51,182 nt of DNA from positions 1 through 51,182 of the forward strand of contig NZ_LGJH01000127.1 of NCBI RefSeq assembly GCF_001298105.1, in the 5' to 3' direction. The position numbers and the translations under genes were made by a program. Under the pieces are notes generated by a model. It had not been told where the DNA came from, did no database searches, and was given only the letters and a program-made list of their open reading frames with translations. The DNA comes from Novosphingobium sp. ST904. Lineage in GTDB: Bacteria > Pseudomonadota > Alphaproteobacteria > Sphingomonadales > Sphingomonadaceae. Positions within the stretch are counted from its first letter, which is position 1; each line of letters begins with the position of its first letter. This document shows, in pieces, positions 1 to 9,849 of the stretch.

Positions 1-998
1 GGTTTCGCTGCGCAGGAAGCCGCCAAAACCGCCAAGGTGATCCGGGGATAGAGATCGGCCGTCGCCACCCCGATCCGCGCGTGTCCGCCGCCAGCCGCGT
101 TCGGCCTCGCGCAGGTCCGGCCGGCGCCGCAGCAGTGCGGCGCCGTCTCCTATCGGCAGGGGCGGTGCGCCGGCGAGATCGGGCGGGCGGGAACAGGCCT
201 GCGCCGCAGCGGGGACGGAACGCGGTGTCTCCCCCAGCAGCGCCGCCAGTTCGAACAGCGCGACCTGCCGCTGCGCTTCCAGCGCCGGGATCGCGGCGCG
301 GGAACCGGCCGCGGCGGCTGCGGCGCGCTCGACATCGAAGCGGGCGGCTGAGCCTGCCTTCTCCTGCGCGGAAACCAGATCGCGGCTGCGGGCCGATGCC
401 GCGGCGGATTCGCGGGCGACCTCCAGCGCATGGGCATTGGCGCAGGCGCCGAGATAGGCGCGGGTGGTTTCCGCCGCCACCAGCACGCGCACGCCGTCGC
501 GCGCGGCCTCGACCGCTTGCGTATCTGCATGCGCGGCCTCGACAGTGCGGCTCACGCGGCCGAACAGGTCGGCTTCCCATGACAGCGATGCGGAAGCGTT
601 TCCGGACCACTGAGCGCCTGCCAGTTGGGCCGATCCGCCCTGTCCGCCGCCGAACTGCACGGAATCGCCGTAGCCGCCGCCCGCCGAAAGCGCGGTCGAA
701 GGCAGGCGCCCGGCGCGCGCTTCGGACAGGACGCGCGTGCCTTGGCAAGGTTGGCGGATGCCGCGCGAAGATCCGTGTTGGCGGCAAAGGCGCGGGCGAC
801 GAGATCGTCCAGCACGGGATCGTTGTAGAGCCGCCACCAGTCGTCGGGCAGGGGAGACGCCGGATCGATCCCCTCTGCGCGGGTCACGAAGGCTTCTCCG
901 GCCGAGGCGGGGGCGGTAGGGCGGCGGTAGTCCGGCCCCGCCGCGCAGGCTGCGGCGAGCAGCGTGCAGAGCGCGGCTGCGATCGGGCGCTTACGCAT
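1..998 (-). CDS. RND efflux outer-membrane lipoprotein, NodT/OprM type (3' end outside window, frame-broken)
   Basis: This is the outer-membrane channel of a tripartite RND pump. It begins MRKRPIAAALCTLLAAAC, a lipoprotein signal with lipobox LAAAC, followed by GPDYRRP and DDWWRLYNDPVLDDLV, which are typical of the NodT family. Residues after LAKARA continue in another frame (VLSEARAGRLPS, then SWEADLFGRVSRTVEAA and LLRRRPDLREAER), so a base is missing near 731-735. Three more single-base losses near 95, 79 and 34 restore RLAADTARIGVATADLYPRITLGGFGG, the usual family sequence. The start codon overlaps the end of the permease gene by 8 bases, as in an operon. The four breaks all lie in short G/C runs, so sequencing error is more likely than a pseudogene. 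The C-terminal part lies beyond base 1. Confidence 0.85.
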
Positions 999-3900
999 GG
1001 GCCAGCCCTCCTTCGCCAGGCGCGCTGTCGGCCTCTGCCCGGGCTTTCGGGCGATGATCCCCGGCGAGCAGCGTATAGATCGTGGGCAGGACGAAGAGCG
1101 TGAACAGCGTGCCGATCAGCATCCCCATGACCACCACGATGCCGATGGCAAAGCGGCTGGCGGCGCCCGCACCGCCCGCGAAGAGCAGGGGAACGAGGCC
1201 CGCGACCATCGCCGCCGTCGTCATCAGGATCGGGCGCATGCGCACGGCGGCGGCATGGCGGATCGCTTCGGCGCGGTTCCAGCCGTGGGCGTGCTGCATT
1301 TCGTTGGCGAAGGAGACCATGAGAATTCCGTGCTTGGAAATCAGCCCGATCAGGGTGACGAGGCCGATCTGCGTGTAGATGTTGAGCGTGGTGAACCCGA
1401 GGTAGAGCGGCACCAGCGCGCCCGAGACCGCGAGCGGCACGGTGACGAGGATGACCAGCGGATCGCGGAAGCTTTCGAACTGGGCGGCCAGCACGAGGAA
1501 GATCACCACCAGCGCGAAGGCGAACGAGACGGTGAGCTGGTTGCCCTCGTGCACGTACTGGCGGCTGTTGGACAGCCAGTCGACGGTCATGCCCGGCGGC
1601 AGCGGCTGGGCCTTCAGGAAGTCCACCGCCTGCCCCATCGTGACGCCGGGCATCAGCACGGCAGAGATCGTCGCGGAGTTCATCTGGTTGAATTGCGGCA
1701 ACTTGTTGGGCTGGGGATTGATGGTGATGCTGGCCACGGTGGACAGGGGCACGAGACTGCCGGACCCGGTCTTCACGTAGAAGCCGCCGAGACTGTCCGG
1801 CGTCAGGCGCCGGTCCTGCGGGACCTGGGTGATGACGTCGTAGGACCGGTCATGCCAGTTGAACCGGTTGACGTAGTTTTCGCCCACCATCAGCGCCAGC
1901 GTATCGGCGATCTCCGCCATCGAGACGCCCAGTTCGCCCGCCTTGGCGCGGTCTATGGCGACGTGGGCTTCCTGGCTGTCGAACGCGAGGTCGGCATCGA
2001 CGAAGGCGAACAGCCCGCTGCCCCATGCCGCGCCCTTGAGCGCTTCCAGCGTGCGATGGATTTCGGGAAACTCGTCAGACGAGCGGATCACCATCTGCAC
2101 CGGCAGGCCGCCGCTGCCCGCCGGGAGCGGGCTGTCCTGGAATGCGGCGGTGTAGACCCCGGTGACGGCGCGGCCGACCCGGCGATTTCGGCCTGAACCT
2201 GATCGGCGCTGCGGGTGCGGTCCGCCCATTCCTTCAGGATGATGCCGCCGAAGCCCATGTTGGCGCCGTTCGCGCCGCCCATGTCGAACCAGCTGTCCGC
2301 ATATTCGGGCACCTTGTGGAACAGCGCCTCGACTTCGGCGCTGAACCGCGCGGTGTAATCGACATTGGCGTATTGCGGGGCTTTGGTCTGGACGAAGACG
2401 TAGCCCATGTCCTCCTGCGGGGCGAGTTCGCGGGCCGCGCCGGTGAAGAACACCACGCTGGCGCCCAGTATGGCAAGGCCCGCCAGAAGCACGGCCCCCC
2501 GTGCGGCAAGAGTGCGGCCCAGCAGGCGGTCGTACCGTGCGGTAAGGCCGTGCATGGCGCGCTCCAGCGCCTTTTCCAGCCTGCTCTCGCCCATCTTGGC
2601 GTGAAGCAGGCGGCTGCTCATCATCGGCGACAGAGTGAGCGCGATCACGCCCGAGACGATCACCGAACCTGCCAGCGTGAAGGCGAATTCGCGGAACAGC
2701 GCGCCGGTCATCCCGCCCATCAGGCCGATGGGGGCATAGACCGCCGCCAGCGTGATGGTCATCGCGATTACCGGGCCGACGATCTCCCGCGCGCCTAGCA
2801 GCGCGGCCTCGATCGGGCTGGCGCCGTCCTCGATATGGCGGTGGATGTTCTCCACCACGACGATGGCGTCATCCACCACCAGGCCGATCGCCAGCACCAT
2901 CGCCAGCAGGGTCAAAAGGTTGAGCGAAAAGCCGAAGGCCAGCATCAGCGCCGCCGTGCCCAGCAGCGAAAGCGGGATGGTGACGACGGGAATGATGACG
3001 GCGCGGAACGTGCCGAGGAACAGGAAGATCACGACGATGACGATGGCCACCGCCTCGATCAGCGTATGTTCCACCTCGTCGATCGAGGCTTCCACGAAGT
3101 GCGCGGTATCGAACTGGCTGCGGACTTCGAGACCCGGCGGGGCGACGCGCTGCATCTGCGGCAGCAGGGCCTTCACGCCGGCCACGATTTCCAGCGGATT
3201 GCCGTCCGGTGTGGGAGCGATCGCCACGGTTACGGACTTGTGCCCCGCCGAAAGTGCCTGCGCATCGTAGTTCTGGGCGCCGAGTTCGACCGTGGCGACA
3301 TCGCCAAGCCGCACCAGCCCGCCGGAAGAGCCGCCATTGACGACCATCTGGCGGAAGGATTCCACATCCCGCAGGTCCGTGCCCGCGGTGATGTTGATCG
3401 CGGTGCTCGCGCCCTTGAGCTGTCCGGGGGCGGCCTGGACGTTGTTGGCGCGCAGGGCCGCGCCGATATCGCCGGCGGTAAGGCCGCGTCCGCCGAGTTT
3501 GACGGGATCGACCCAGATGCGCATCGCGGGCGGCGCGCCGCCGCTGATCTCGGCCGAGGCGACGCCCGGCACCGAAGTGATGAGCGGGCGCGCCACGCGG
3601 TTCACGAAGTCCGCGATCTGCGAGGCGGAAAGCCGCTCGCTGGTGAAGGCGACGTACTGGATGGCCGAGGCGCCATCGGTGATCTTGGCGATGGCCGGAT
3701 CGGTGACGCCTTCCGGCAGCCGGTACTTGACCTGCTGCACCTTGGCGAGAACCTCGGTCATGGCGCGGTCGGCATCGGCGTTGAGCACGAGCTTGGCGGC
3801 GATATGGCTCCGCCCCTGCGTGGAGGTGGAGGTGAGGTACTCGATGCCGCCAGCAGTCGCGATGGACTGGGCGATCGGCGTCGTCACGAAGCCTTGCATG

Positions 3901-4073
3901 ACGTCCTGCGTCGCGCCGGGAAGGCCGGTGTCGATGGTGATCGTGGCGCTTTCCATGCGCGGATACTGGCGGATCTGGAGGGCGAAGACCGCGCTCAGGC
4001 CGACGAGCAGGATCAGCAGGCTGACCACGATCGCCAGGATCGGGCGGCGGATGAACAGATCGGTGAAGCGCAT
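991..4073 (-). CDS. RND efflux permease, HAE-1/MexI-like (one frameshift)
   Basis: This is an inner-membrane proton-driven drug exporter. The N-terminus (FTDLFIRRPILAIVVSLLI) is the first membrane helix of HAE-1 pumps, and GLVVDDAIVVVENIHRH carries the paired aspartates of the proton relay in TM4. The C-terminal half has MRPILMTTAAMVAGLVPLL. The frame breaks near 2180, between AEIAG and VGRAVTGVYTAAFQDSPLPAG. Restoring one base gives 1027 residues, the usual family length. The ATG lies one base past the stop of the adaptor gene, and the outer-membrane lipoprotein gene overlaps its 3' end, so the three genes form one operon. The link to SoxR next door recalls MexGHI-OpmD of Pseudomonas, but the substrate cannot be read from sequence. 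Confidence 0.93.
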
Positions 4074-4074
4074 G

Positions 4075-5193
4075 TCAGCCGGCCTCCTGCGCGGAAAGCC
4101 TGGTGACCCTGACCTGCGCGCCGGGCTGGACGCGAAGCTGGCCTTCGGAAACGATGACGTCTCCCGCGCGGATGCCGTCTGTCACGACCACTGCGTTGCC
4201 GATCCGCGCGCCGACCTGCACCGGCACGATCTCCGCCGTGCCGCCCTTGCGGGCATCCCTGCCGCGCACCGCGATCACGCTGTCGCCCTGTGCGGATGTC
4301 TGGATCGCGGTGGCGGGCACCACCAGCGCGTCCTTGCGCGGGGGCAGGGTGATTGCGGCGGTGACGTACATGCCGGGTCGCAGCGCGCGATCGGGATTGG
4401 CGAGCCGGGCCTGCACCGTGACGTTGCGGGTGTCCTTGCCGATCTGCGGCTCCACGGCATTGACGCGTGCGGAGAAGGTGCGTCCGGGGAAGGCGTCGGT
4501 GGAGACGGCGACGCCGGCACCGGGCTTGAGCCGCGCCAGTTCCTGCTGCGGAACCGCAAATTCGACGTAGAGCGCATCGAGCGCCGTCAGCGTGACGACG
4601 GGATCACCGGGGTTGAGATACTGGCCAAGATTGACGCGGCGGATGCCGAGCTGCCCCGCGAAAGGCGCCCGCACCTGCTTCTGCACCAGCCTAGCGTCGA
4701 TCTGCCTGACCGATGCCAGGCCCTGGTCGCGTTCGGCGCGGCGCTGTTCGAGCAGTTCGCGCGGTTCCGCGCCGGTGGACGCCAGTCCGTTCGAGCGGGC
4801 GAACTGAAGCTGCGAGAACTGTGCCCGCGCCGCCGCCGCCTGCCTGTCGGCGCGTTCCGGCCCGTCGTAGAGTTGCACGAGCAGGTCTCCGGCGGAGACC
4901 TGCCGCCCGGCTTCGAACTGGATCGCGGAAACGCGTCCCGCCACTTCCGGTGAAAGCGTGACTTCGCGCACCGCCGTCAAGGCGCCGATGGCCTCGATCG
5001 CCTGAGGCACTTCGCGCGGCGTGGCGATCACCGCAGCGACAGGGACGGCCTGCTGCGGCCATTGCTCCTCGGCGCCGCTGCGCAGCCCGCGCCAGAGGAA
5101 AAGGCCGCCGAGAAGAGCGGCGAGGGCGACGCCGGTGACCGCTATGGTACGAACCGGCCGGGCGCGCGTTTCGCCTGACGAAGTTTCCTCCAT
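4075..5193 (-). CDS. RND periplasmic adaptor (membrane fusion protein), MexH-like
   Basis: This 372-residue protein bridges the permease and the outer-membrane channel in the periplasm. It has one N-terminal membrane anchor (RTIAVTGVALAALLGGLFLW, about residues 15-35), a lipoyl/biotinyl-type half motif (VAGRVSAIQFEAGRQVSAGDLL), a short coiled coil, the second lipoyl half (VRAPFAGQLGIRRVNLGQYL) and a C-terminal beta-barrel domain (LRPGMYVTAAITLP). I start it at MEETSSGETRARP because the open frame further upstream does not resemble the family, and a GGGGTGA Shine-Dalgarno sits just upstream, overlapping the stop region of the 51-aa ORF. That arrangement suggests translational coupling. The permease follows after one base. 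Confidence 0.93.
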   Translation of the reverse strand: MEETSSGETRARPVRTIAVTGVALAALLGGLFLWRGLRSGAEEQWPQQAVPVAAVIATPREVPQAIEAIGALTAVREVTLSPEVAGRVSAIQFEAGRQVSAGDLLVQLYDGPERADRQAAAARAQFSQLQFARSNGLASTGAEPRELLEQRRAERDQGLASVRQIDARLVQKQVRAPFAGQLGIRRVNLGQYLNPGDPVVTLTALDALYVEFAVPQQELARLKPGAGVAVSTDAFPGRTFSARVNAVEPQIGKDTRNVTVQARLANPDRALRPGMYVTAAITLPPRKDALVVPATAIQTSAQGDSVIAVRGRDARKGGTAEIVPVQVGARIGNAVVVTDGIRAGDVIVSEGQLRVQPGAQVRVTRLSAQEAG

Positions 5194-5198
5194 GGCCG

Positions 5199-5354
5199 TC
5201 ACCCCGCCATGCCATGGCCGGAGGTGCCGCCATCCGCCTGGGGAAGCGCGGCGGTGCAGGGCGGCGCTTGCCGCCCGGTCCCCATCCGGTGCGCGGCAGA
5301 CTTGCCGAGCGGCGGACGGATCGCCGGGTTCAAGGGCTCGTAAAACAGGATCAT
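5199..5354 (-). CDS. Small leader ORF (51 aa) of the efflux operon
   Basis: A 51-codon frame (MILFYEPLNPAIRPPLGK...) has a very good ribosome site (AAGAGGAG, then 4 bases, then ATG) and ends 5 bases before the adaptor start. It lies directly downstream of the SoxR-type promoter, so it would be the first gene of the transcript. I do not recognise it. It has no membrane segment, so it is not MexG-like. The second half is rich in Pro, Gly and Ala and could reflect a frame slip. It may be a real small protein or only a leader that couples translation to the adaptor. Confidence 0.5.
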   Translation of the reverse strand: MILFYEPLNPAIRPPLGKSAAHRMGTGRQAPPCTAALPQADGGTSGHGMAG

Positions 5355-5421
5355 GTCGGCTCCTCTTGGGGATTTCCCATGGGGGGAAGCTTGCGCGGAG
5401 CAAGCCGACACGCCTCTTACA

Positions 5422-5444
5422 ACCTCAACTATAGTTTAGGTCAA
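5422..5444 (-). promoter_or_regulatory. SoxR-type operator inside a long-spacer promoter for the efflux operon
   Basis: Bases 5422-5441 form a near-perfect dyad, ACCTCAACTA / TAGTTTAGGT, with 9 of 10 positions pairing and CCTCAA/TTTAGG arms like the known SoxR box. On the minus strand a -35 element TTGACC (5439-5444) abuts it, and the -10 region lies beyond it at a longer than normal spacing. That is the layout of promoters untwisted by MerR-family activators. soxR is divergent about 105 bp away. Confidence 0.8.
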
Positions 5445-5548
5445 CATAGTATTTTCCGATCAGGATGCCGGTGTTTAGCGATTATGTTCGCGCGGTTTTA
5501 ACGGCTATACGCGCGTGGAAATCCTGAACCATGATTGAGGAATAGAGG

Positions 5549-6012
5549 GTGGCGGAAAATAGCCGGTCGCTGACCGTGGGCGAAGTGGCGCAGCGCAGCG
5601 GCGTGCCGGTGTCGACGATCCACTTCTACGAGAAGAAGGGCCTGATCGAAGGCTGGCGAACCGAGGAGAACCAGCGGCGCTACGAACGCCGGATATTGCG
5701 GCGCGTGGCGATCATCAGGATCGCCCAGCGCGCGGGCCTGCCGCTTTCGCTCATCAAGGAACATCTGGACCGCTTTCCGGCCATGCCGATCACTGCGGCG
5801 CAGTGGGACGTCCTGAACCGGGACTGGCGCGCGATGCTGGACGAGCGCATCACCAGCCTGATCCAGCTTCGCAACCAGCTGGACAGTTGCATCGGTTGCG
5901 GATGCCTCTCGCTGGAGGATTGCCCGCTGCGCAATCCGGGCGATCAGCTCGCATCCGAAGGTCCGGGCGCCGGCTGCTTGCTGCTGCCCAGTCGGAAAAG
6001 GCGCCGGAATAA
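5549..6012 (+). CDS. soxR: Redox-sensitive transcriptional activator SoxR (one frameshift near 5972)
   Basis: This MerR-family [2Fe-2S] regulator is activated by redox-cycling compounds. It has an N-terminal helix-turn-helix (LTVGEVAQRSGVPVSTIHFYE), a dimerisation helix, and the SoxR cluster motif with cysteines 114, 117, 119 and 125 in CIGCGCLSLEDC, followed by PLRNPGDQL. It starts at GTG 5549 after a TGAGG ribosome site. As written, the frame runs on past the normal end. Adding one C near 5972 gives GPGARLLAAAQSEKAPE and a stop at 6012, for 154 residues, the normal SoxR length. The SoxR box next door points to the divergent efflux operon as its target. Confidence 0.95.
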
Positions 6013-6026
6013 GGCCGCCGCCGTTT

Positions 6027-7075
6027 TCAGCTTGCGGCGATGCGCTCGTAAAGGCGGATCAGGGCGAGCGAGAGCGAGGCCACCACCGCGCCGAGGATCA
6101 TGTCGATCAGGTAATGGGTTCCCTCCACCGGGGTGGAGAGCAGCATGGCCGCATTGAGCGCCACGATCGGCCAGCGCAGCGATGCGTTGCGCCAGCCTGC
6201 CACGATATAGAGGACGGCGGCGGCCGTGTGGAAGCTGGGCGCGGACACGATGCCGCGCAACTGGCCGAGGTCCACCACATGCACGGCATGGGCGCGCAGG
6301 CCGGGATCAGGCCCGATTGCCACAGCTCGCTTTCGGGCATGTAGGCGATCGGCCCGTGCCAGAGGTGCGAGAACGGGCCGACTGCGGGCATGAGGCTGAA
6401 CACCACCAGCGTGACGATCGCCGCCAGCCAGAACCCGGCGATGAACCGGTAGGCCTCGTCCTGACGACCGCTGCGGGCGGCGGTCCAGAGCAGGAGCACG
6501 GGCGTCACGTAGATGCTGCGATAGGCCACCGTTCCCAGGAACTGGAGCGCGGGGTGGGCCGCGACCAGCCGGTACCATGTGAGCCAGTCGAACCCCATGG
6601 CCATGTCCATTCGCTGTAGGGCCACGTCGGCATAGCCATGGGTCAGCGCGGCGACCGGGTAGCTGGCGGTAGCGCCCATGAGCGAGATGAGCGTGAAGAG
6701 CGCTGCGTATTCGCTGAACCGGGCCACTGCCTCCGCATGGCGCCAGCTTGTCCGGGGCAGCGCGAAACGCAGCGCGGCGGCCACCAGTCCCGCCGCGTAG
6801 TACGGCAGGTTGCTGGCGCGCAGCGGATCGATGTGAAGCCGGGCGAAATGCATCAGCACGGACAGGACGACAAGGCTGAGCAGCAGTCCTGCGAGGAAAT
6901 GCCGCCTGATCGCGGGGCCGCGCACGATGAACGCCTGTGCCGGGCGCGGTGCGGTGGCTGACGGGGCCGTCACCATGCCGGCGGCGCAGGCGGGAACCGG
7001 GCCTGCAGGACCGGGATCGCCGAAAGCCGTGCCGGAAGGAGCTGGCACGGACCAGGAGGGCTGCGTCGAAGGCAT
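6027..7075 (-). CDS. PAP2-family phosphatase, multi-pass membrane protein (one frameshift)
   Basis: This PAP2_3-type membrane phosphatase probably acts on lipid phosphates or lipid head groups. It has several hydrophobic helices (LAGLLLSLVVLSVLMHFA, YYAAGLVAAALRFAL and others). The family's active-site histidine motifs are APSFHT and, further on, EGTHYLIDMILG, close to those of inositol-phosphoceramide synthase-like PAP2 proteins. The frame breaks near 6303, and one missing base rejoins SELWQSGLIP to LRAHAVHVVDLGQLRGIVSA, for 349 residues. The start at 7075 (MPSTQPSWS) is uncertain, because the ribosome site is weak and later ATGs exist. It is divergent from the S1/P1 nuclease, with which it could cooperate in phosphate recovery (inference). 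Confidence 0.85.
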
Positions 7076-7256
7076 TGCGTCTTGTCCGAAGGGATGAACG
7101 GCGGGCGGGATACGAGAGCGGCGATCAGCCCGAATCGTGCTTAAGGCTCGATGAACCGGACAATCGATGGCGCGCGCCATGGCGTGCGTCCCGTGCAATG
7201 TCCACATTTGAAAATCCGGGCGTGGCAGGGCGATAGCGTTGTTGTATGGACGCCCG

Positions 7257-8065
7257 ATGCGTTATCTCACCTTTGCAATCGTTTCCGCTGCCGCAATGGC
7301 TTCCCCGGCCCAGGCCTGGGGGCCGATCGGCCATCGCATCACCGGCGCCATCGCGCAGGAGAACCTGAGCGGCATGGCCCGCGCCAATGTCAGGATCCTG
7401 CTTGGGACCGAGGATCTGGCCGAAGCCGCGACCTGGCCCGACGACATGAAGTCCGATCCGGCCGAATTCTGGAAGAAGACGGCCAGCCCGTGGCACTACG
7501 TCACCGTGCGCGAGGGCGACGCCTACAAGCCGTCCGACGCCCCGCCCGAAGGCGACGCGCTGACCGCGCTTGCGCGTTTCACGGCGACCTTGCGCGATCC
7601 GCAGGCCTCGCAGGAAGACCGGCGCACGGCGCTGCGTTTCATCGTCCACATCATCGGCGATTTGCACCAGCCGCTCCATGCCGGTGGCGGAGACGATCGC
7701 GGCGGCAACACCGTGAAGGTGACGTGGTTCGGCAATGCCACAAACCTGCATTCGGTGTGGGATTCGGGGCTGATCGAACAGCGATCGCTGTCCTATTCGG
7801 AATATGCGGGCTGGCTGTCCCGCGCGATCACGCCCGAGCAGGTCGTGCAATGGAACGAGCGCGACCCGTCCGTCTGGGTGCGAGAGAGCATCGCCCTGCG
7901 CAAGACGATCTACCCGGCAGACCCCGCGCTTTCGTGGGACTATGCCTACCAGCACCGCAAGGAGGTGGACGACCGGCTCGAACGGGCGGGCATCCGCATC
8001 GCGGCCTATCTCAACTGGATTTTCGACAATCCGCGCCGGCCCTGCGTCCGGCCAAGCGCAAGTAG
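7257..8065 (+). CDS. S1/P1-type secreted nuclease (frameshift at C-terminal end)
   Basis: This is a zinc-dependent phospholipase C/nuclease P1 fold enzyme that cuts single-stranded nucleic acid outside the cytoplasm. The signal peptide MRYLTFAIVSAAAMASPAQA is followed by WGPIGHR, where the mature N-terminal Trp and the His are metal ligands. Other ligand motifs are ATWPDD, FIVHIIGDLHQPLHAG and HSVWDSGLI. I choose ATG 7257 because it places the signal peptide correctly. The final residues are frame-shifted near 8040. One missing C gives DNPRPALRPAKRK and a stop at 8065, whereas one extra base would give a stop at 8073. Either end lies just before the hairpin at 8074, which the uncorrected frame would read through. 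Confidence 0.92.
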
Positions 8066-8073
8066 CAGCTTGA

Positions 8074-8103
8074 GCGACGGCGGCGCATATCCGCCGCCGT
8101 CGC
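8074..8103. terminator. Bidirectional hairpin between nuclease and ProP-like genes
   Basis: The sequence GCGACGGCGGC, then a short loop, then GCCGCCGTCGC forms a long G/C stem between two convergent genes. There is no U-run, so termination strength is uncertain. Confidence 0.6.
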
Positions 8104-8122
8104 TTCATCTGTCAGCGCGGCG

Positions 8123-9613
8123 TCAGGCGGGAAGCGCGCCGACCGGGGCGGCAGCGGGTTCGGGCGCACGGGGCATGCTGCTGTCCACCGTGACCGGCTG
8201 GTCGCTCCGCACGAGGGCGATCGCCTCGGCCCTGGTCTCCACCGCGGGGGGTGATCCGCGCAGCGGCATCCCGGCGGTTTCCCGGACCAGCAGCATCGTG
8301 GCGATGCCGATGGTGGCGGCCGCCATCAGGTAATAGGCGGGTACGAGGGGATCGCCGGTCCGTTCGACCAGCCATGCCGTGACCAGCGGCGTCGTCCCTC
8401 CGAACAGCGAGACCGAGAGGTTGAACGCGATCGACAGCGCGCTGTAGCGCACCGGGGTGTAGAACAGCGCCGGCAGGGTGGAGGGCATCGAACTGGTGAA
8501 GCAGACCAGCGCCACGCCCAGCGTCATCAGGCCGAGGAAGATCAGCCAGTCGTTGCCGGTGCCGATCAGCAGCATCGAAGGGATCGCCAGCAGGAACAGC
8601 GCCGCGCAGGCCCCGATGATCATCGGCCGCCGCCCCAGCCGGTCGCTGAACAGGCCGCCGAGCACGTTGAGCGGCATCATCACCAGCATGACGATGATGA
8701 TCAGCAACAGCCCCTTGCTCTCCGCATAGCCCATCGTCACGCTCAGGTAATTGGGCATGTAAGTGAGCAGCATGTAATCGGTGACGTTGAACACCAGCAC
8801 CAGCCCGGCGCACTTCAGAAGCTGGCGCCAGTGGCCCCTGAACAGGGCGCGCAGTCCGGGGCGCTCGCTTTCGCGCTTGTCGGCCTGCTCCGAATAGATG
8901 CGGAAGGCGGGCGTTTCCTCCAGCTTCAGGCGCATGTAGAGGCCAAGCAGGCCAAGCGGGCCGGCGATCAGGAACGGGATGCGCCAGCCCCAGGCCAGCA
9001 TGTCGGCATCGCTCAGCGCGAATTGCAGCGCGGTCACCGTGCCGGCCCCGGCGATGTAGCCGCCCAGCGTGCCGAACTCCAGCCAGCTTCCCATGAGCCC
9101 GCGGTTCCGGTCGGTGGAGTATTCGGCGATGAACGTCGCGGCGCCGCCATATTCCCCGCCGGTCGAGAAACCCTGGACCAGCCGTGCCAGCAGCAGCAGC
9201 AGCGGCGCGGCCATGCCGATCTTGGCATAGGAAGGGATCAGGCCGATGGCGAAGGTGCCCACGGCCATCATCACCATCGTCAACGCGAGGATCCGGTGGC
9301 GGCCGTATCGATCGCCGAGCGGGCCGAACACCAGCCCGCCGAGCGGCCGCACCAGGAAGGCGGCGGCGAACGTCGCCAGCGTGGCGATAAGCTGGACGGC
9401 GGGATTGCCGGTGGGGAAGAAGACATGACCCAGGGTGACCGCGATATAGCCGTAAACGCCGAAATCGAACCATTCCATGGCATTGCCGAGCGCGGCGGCG
9501 GCAACCGCGCGATTGAGCTGCGAGCGGTCCACCAGCGTGACATCGTCTACGACGAGGTCGCGGCTGGATTTGAACCAGCCGAAATGCGCATGATGCGCAT
9601 GGGGTTTGGTCAT
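8123..9613 (-). CDS. MHS-family MFS symporter, ProP-like (proline/betaine or organic acid)
   Basis: This 496-residue major facilitator has the metabolite:H+ symporter (ProP/KgtP) hallmarks: GNAMEWFDFGVYGYIA in TM1, RPLGGLVFGPLGDRYGR in loop 2-3, and LARLVQGFSTGGEYGGA in TM4. Twelve hydrophobic segments are visible. The start at 9613 (MTKPHAHHAHFGWF) has a GGAG ribosome site 6 bases upstream. The N-terminus is His-rich. The ProP osmosensor has a C-terminal coiled coil, but here the tail (PRAPEPAAAPVGALPA) is Pro/Ala-rich, so the solute may differ from that of ProP. It appears monocistronic. Confidence 0.92.
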   Translation of the reverse strand: MTKPHAHHAHFGWFKSSRDLVVDDVTLVDRSQLNRAVAAAALGNAMEWFDFGVYGYIAVTLGHVFFPTGNPAVQLIATLATFAAAFLVRPLGGLVFGPLGDRYGRHRILALTMVMMAVGTFAIGLIPSYAKIGMAAPLLLLLARLVQGFSTGGEYGGAATFIAEYSTDRNRGLMGSWLEFGTLGGYIAGAGTVTALQFALSDADMLAWGWRIPFLIAGPLGLLGLYMRLKLEETPAFRIYSEQADKRESERPGLRALFRGHWRQLLKCAGLVLVFNVTDYMLLTYMPNYLSVTMGYAESKGLLLIIIVMLVMMPLNVLGGLFSDRLGRRPMIIGACAALFLLAIPSMLLIGTGNDWLIFLGLMTLGVALVCFTSSMPSTLPALFYTPVRYSALSIAFNLSVSLFGGTTPLVTAWLVERTGDPLVPAYYLMAAATIGIATMLLVRETAGMPLRGSPPAVETRAEAIALVRSDQPVTVDSSMPRAPEPAAAPVGALPA

Positions 9614-9849
9614 GTACGTCTCCGATGGAACCGGCGCAGGCACGCAAGGGCGCGCCACAATCAGCCGGTGGGAGCGGCCGCAGGGCGGCCGTGAAAGGGT
9701 GCGATACCCGTCAGGGCATCAAGCGATGGACCGCCCCCATAGGCACGCCTACCGCAAATGTGGGGCGTTAATGGGCGAGCCGTGCCTCGGCCGGGACGAG
9801 GCGCAAGGGGGGCGCCGCGCAAAAATCGCTTTCGTTCGAAAGGTCTCCA

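Noticed and set aside
1..998. Outer-membrane channel gene as a true pseudogene
   Set aside because: Four one-base corrections restore family sequence throughout, and its operon partners are otherwise complete; error is the simpler reading.
2835..4106. 423-codon plus-strand frame over the RND gene
   Set aside because: The composition is His/Asp/Arg-rich and typical of antisense translation of a pump gene.
8112..9647. 511-codon frame on the same strand as the ProP-like gene
   Set aside because: It is the shifted reading of the same DNA; only the other frame gives the MHS-family motifs and helices.
9614..9849. CGCCCC...GGGGCG arms in the gap upstream of the ProP-like gene, possible small RNA
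   Set aside because: The stem is short and the loop long, and there is no clear promoter or terminator.
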